This document shows, piece after piece, positions 28,601-29,231 of a DNA stretch of 29,231 nt. The DNA comes from Ichthyosporea sp. XGB-2017a. Taxonomy: Eukaryota; Opisthokonta; Ichthyosporea. The DNA is taken from the NCBI GenBank assembly GCA_002811675.1, contig PDIM01010441.1, forward strand, positions 114,326-143,556. Reading direction: 5' to 3'. The translations under genes were made by a program, and so were the position numbers. Every line of letters starts with the position of its first letter. Within the stretch, counting starts at the first letter, position 1. The notes beneath the pieces were generated by a model, which saw only the letters and a program-made list of their open reading frames with translations, ran no database searches and was not told the origin of the DNA.

Positions 28601-28727
28601 CCTCTTCAAGTTTCCCTTCTTGAAGCAAACCCAAAACTGAGCTTAACTTTCCCAACACTGGCTCTAAATCCTTTTCGTTCCCCAATGCCTGGAAGATCCC
28701 ATCCATTTCATTCTCGTAAGAATTCAT
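19680..28727 (-). CDS. Giant ubiquitin-specific protease, USP34/USP24/USP9X (FAF) type
   Basis: 3015 aa from the ATG at 28725-28727 in one uninterrupted exon; the frame is open five codons further from a GTG, which I reject. USPs remove ubiquitin from proteins. The first ~800 residues are alpha-helical (ARM-like), then a ubiquitin-like domain (~806-888; FTIFLSIPG to INVMKRPG). The peptidase C19 domain spans ~1386-1738: Cys box GLKNLGATCYMNSLLQQLF with catalytic Cys1399, His box TADSGHYYSF with His1666, and QFNDSLV with Asn1689 as third residue, as in USP2. In the zinc-ribbon subdomain CAKC is present (C1561, C1564), but the upstream pair is reduced to Cys1517, with Ser1514 where CxxC is expected. 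The ~1275-residue helical C-terminal region resembles that of USP34. Domain order and length fit this clade; the exact orthologue is unclear. Confidence 0.92.
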   Translation of the reverse strand: MNSYENEMDGIFQALGNEKDLEPVLGKLSSVLGLLQEGKLEEAGQKAALKYLPTCVSALVNRVEEFPQDMRDVISKFQEELLQRTFQTNAPEEVSFWDGASRVFYYPHCRFYHTNMPSSEEFSEVFDSNEENVEEFRLTDENSLCLDPNVDIKHGYLLINIARFFKLGGFDIISKRLKDKAAPPSIGCVKFMLKSVHRLYGYLHEEFFLEFIKVFMEDLTVWMSSVDASKLKVEEFNSLCFLLRVLSDMLDSSNEIPDELREHFQLIALDVADKQLKCPFLERRLNGLSEIRDVVVNVFCGEDPSQLEGDGLEDAEQLSKGRYCISKARVAEFMKSRGVIGYLFGANMHVELLRRSSDILRIFLQEQELSDADLVYMWKSGGGKHETILYCLYSIFGELSGAMNNQQLMLFYSLLKEVHFEDYSFQFIYLIQKFTVHAISRLSNPSDETVPEFGLELLWDFMTDSKTTCSDLIGHAYSIFLELLGWNLAEPHRLCFARKCVDNIRAQKCVCMTLRIFSKLLLITSFKVLEDSLEEVVACFFREFVNFKQDCMNVKRCIQDQADFHADNIDWSSVEIYTSCTFAEELQTRLEFLNVLYIDQFSPSTFNLSLEHAKMLWNNSITESFCESEKSWTYEWFTSHCTDPHYHALKYDTFLCLFESEVKRVDVKLLDMSSFHFMKSLLSYLSTNCNEMSRFNDRHKGLDFVWTMALNAENSEVGQEAINFIIVSYMDFGKEEMRTCIEYFVETCLFRLKSAREELHFADKSCENLVNTASLKIARCIKILTNYLDAFEQENIEGVQKMYSKGDAFTIFLSIPGQPSRKSIQVYENQTVKDLRIAVASAVDPTLQQKAGAAKMFRLITSGRELSEDVNSHTLRQERIMNKQIINVMKRPGVSLSEDMEMDTSEEQTPVAPSIRGPKEILSEQRHFEVIFALLDASEYIARHAWAVLMILPTNETMFHCLEKIDKQSPEVVNNVLTAKSAYKLFYALRIIDELADGGDEGVMADWCTKFCDSGGVQRLVELMMNWDLCLEELMHKSSIQLKCLGLLLKLVSLFCADTSFLEYTEYVGVSPFVHLRTNLIKTDLMELVRHWMGILVVVSKLEIENESVGGKDFRRSESIDDVNKNCGLLVASACFHDASVVQRMYDDPELDSWLTNLLFEARNENSGSVFADLLRYICGRVVENDFSKVLKGNIPLKYFLNYLLKYLPTSLEHGDSCDNYFGLLQNLIIDSLMDPSLRFEVDYFFKPTADLVHMLCEIETEEISFMSEEDKRLSGILGVLKAIFQNYPAVVLDPNMQEAIEKLSDCLFVECLFQVPTPAMEAKNSLPKCKTISTRSVGMEVVVILCSISLKCFKNVLPRIEAQNMNASHRLHQWNYFPSGMSKAGCGYVGLKNLGATCYMNSLLQQLFMIPAFRNRIFNVQDNSQEPSESILYQMQQLFAHLSESEYRSYNTRPFCYSYKDYDGEAMNVGLQMDVDEFLSVLFDRLEGFFKNTPEEKLVNNVFGGKLLQQIISKDCEHISEREENFFVVQCEVQNKKSIEESLGLFVEGEMLEGDNKYHCAKCNKHVTALKRSCIKSLPEILILHLKRFEFDMELMRRIKVNDFCEFKHHLNMEPYTLKGCSKAEKDEKFASGSDIGLSDTGEKNLYEYELSGILVHTGTADSGHYYSFIKERETRDTENKLRWLQFNDSLVEEFDPNDIPKHCFGGADVVKQFDPALQKEISRWQQKPYSAYMLFYDRVSEASRSARRHPSTASINLHSRDGDSLPTPRLSAQLSSLSTTSLHKYSLTNLESVQLSTGPLPKFSKPTIPPEIMDEVHKMNYVLLKDIYIFDEQYGNFLKELILNQREDIVTNCSEQDLAAVRLMTVKVACRYCFDTLSHAKFKGNNIQQWMEYLDTIFSSHSEVSKWFLSHLSEDQSWILGLLLICPIPAIRSAFMGLIIAALRSVESPSQDVCMDESMKLEDADEVMSDCAGCTTIVKQFVEAYVSLIPDAAKYTRNFDQFFSFFGTIAEEGDPYCDMLIEKGAIRPLVITYLSGEGTSSDSMGEEPKIFQPLENMSSGSFQTVVAVSNYLIAYLVKKCDGDMAKLSSVAPEGCNNAFLMNNAEYITKQIKEGIDPSTTDVVAALCTTEPKFCSQILRCVYESLDPTFVDSVKSCFSAFSACCEIEDAHQEFRINLIMKYVLKFACDASKNHNTKASLTAVHFARRLASHVPGAAVAAMELYEEWIPELIMNFPLDVLNSRCQDFILELTGHSQTEGSELVDSITGQARLEKIFFLLCDQMENAGTLITTLRYEEMGNRGGGRRNSAYSTCRLVPYLNLIRKFLPMIKMEDKGIVALADRVADLLSKIDGNQVEMDDNKKVATLLLLELVEANEACLDAILLKSSRWGNFMEYWISLNSKEVCVEYNKITLVAYYKLVLACCARSKDFLELWAMHPNFEWAVQHILILTQLFSNDVGVLLRKLIIESSAFDKFRLSFIEHLLKSKCSQNVLIIDILSILMKSDEDVIAFCSFGGPNLCTRIFVQIRELAEDAFNASLKVAAFNLMAKVLELLKSQKKKKSLEFMTFINAWDTRKEMLIVVLKYINSYTPLAFRDQCIEFVKTVVELDSALSVSAIKAMYQSHELFYSLTGQEMAGSGFGSKELGKLFATLCGEFSPMKDCKCPCLSVEEFSELKLSLKHNSKAVGLRTHVWQVLLDDLPSFKSMEMYRNIRNYFVSYYDLVMDVCKMALNLAEASDNRTIVISGTEILLTNATFKLLVLVAKETLPLKYRGCFKFWQDLFASEDNIQLSTLNAERLKVMVGTGAFQDFFAETLKDYRFFVANESVPQPHLCGSQAEEEGHIVPLLRLFYKEMKRTGLFTKELGESIVQSLSESASVHVNDLMDLSLARSRSGEEAVSSNVDGLLGILRAFSVLTVDSTSTVLSVSSGQIDDDVQHMNADALRSIISPLVEVLRSEHVLGVGKKSPDNDPRTEIGESASEENVSQGQTIWTDKLPNHKELLGLLATYAENGSF

Positions 28728-29231
28728 ATTTTCCAGACCCACTTAAATTAAATTCCCCCTTTAATACCGTGCAATCAAAAACAGATAACAAAAAAACCCC
28801 AAAACAATGCAAATGTAGCGGTATAGAAGTTCAAATCAACAGTGGACTATTTCGATCTTAAGGCCAATTTCTTTTTTGCCGACTTCACCTGAGAACAACC
28901 GATAAGATCAATATCCTTCTACACTGTGAAAATCACAAAAATAACACGAAATCCATCCCCTTCCTCGCACAAACGAGTATCACACACACAGAGATATCAT
29001 CCAAAGTAAAACAGGAAAGGTATGTGATTCTTTCCCTTTTCACAAATCAAACAAAAAAAAACAGATCCTTTTCTTGGAGCAAATCAACTGACTTCAAATC
29101 AAATCAACAAAAGTTTTTTTTTCTTTTGGTTCAAAGAGATATCAAATAAAACGAAATTTCTAAATCTTAAAAAACAAAAACAGAAAAAAAAGCCACAAGT
29201 CACCCAGCTTCAAATTTATCTACATGTCCGC
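28728..29231. other. 5' flank of the giant USP gene
   Basis: AT-rich, purine-rich on the plus strand (pyrimidine-rich on the sense strand of the USP gene), with one CCAAT at about 28864. It probably holds the leader and promoter. No ORF, RNA or repeat that I can support. Confidence 0.4.

Noticed and set aside
28728-28742. GTG-initiated five-codon extension of the USP gene
   Set aside because: An ATG follows at once, and non-AUG starts are rare in eukaryotic nuclear genes.
1-29231. CRISPR arrays, transposases, viral genes, rRNA or biosynthetic clusters
   Set aside because: Looked for on both strands by eye; no regular spaced repeats, transposase or polymerase motifs or clustered enzymes were seen.

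Overview
This is nuclear DNA of a eukaryote, most likely a unicellular one. Genes are monocistronic and lie on both strands. AATAAA poly(A) signals follow most stop codons. One clear GT-AG spliceosomal intron interrupts a coding region, and other introns are suggested in 5' leaders. The proteins belong to eukaryotic families: uS8/RPS15A, SURF2, RINT1/Tip20, a UBE3A-type HECT ligase with an AZUL zinc finger, a giant USP34/USP24/USP9X-type deubiquitinase, ZIP metal transporters, a La-motif protein and an ankyrin protein. Long single-exon genes (a 9-kb ORF without introns) and short intergenic gaps suggest a protist or early-diverging fungal or holozoan lineage. I cannot place it more precisely.

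Layout, left to right. (1) 1-2110 (+): 3' part of a La-motif protein with a long helical tail. (2) 2226-2936 (+): an unrecognised ORF with no good ATG. (3) 3730-4635 and 6931-7833 (+): two related ZIP-fold membrane proteins of nearly identical length. The second keeps the canonical metal residues and the first has lost them. Between them lie a small Gly/Ser/Tyr/Asn-rich ORF broken by one in-frame TAA (5392-5604) and a stretch with six CCAAT boxes. (4) 8425-11421 (+): UBE3A-like HECT E3, tail to tail with the RINT1-like vesicle-tethering gene (11509-13764, -), with 3' ends that probably overlap. (5) 14338-14741 (-): a possible broken gene for a small membrane-anchored protein. (6) 15351-16811 (+): ankyrin repeats, coiled coil and a C-terminal prenylation box, tail to tail with RPS15A (16938-17330, -). 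RPS15A appears to have a TATA box, a TOP-like start and a 0.7-kb leader intron. (7) SURF2 (18598-19377, +; one intron) is divergent from RPS15A; an uninterrupted run of 93 T lies between them. (8) 19680-28727 (-): the giant USP-family deubiquitinase. The last ~500 bp is its AT-rich 5' flank.

The genes do not form an obvious pathway or operon. Shared themes are ubiquitin (an E3 and a deubiquitinase), metal transport (the ZIP pair), and ribosome/RNA biology (RPS15A, SURF2, La protein). The observations most worth following are the ZIP paralogue without metal ligands, the La-motif protein with no RRM and a long helical tail, the prenylatable ankyrin/coiled-coil protein, the nonsense-interrupted GSY-rich ORF and the very long T tract at a divergent promoter.
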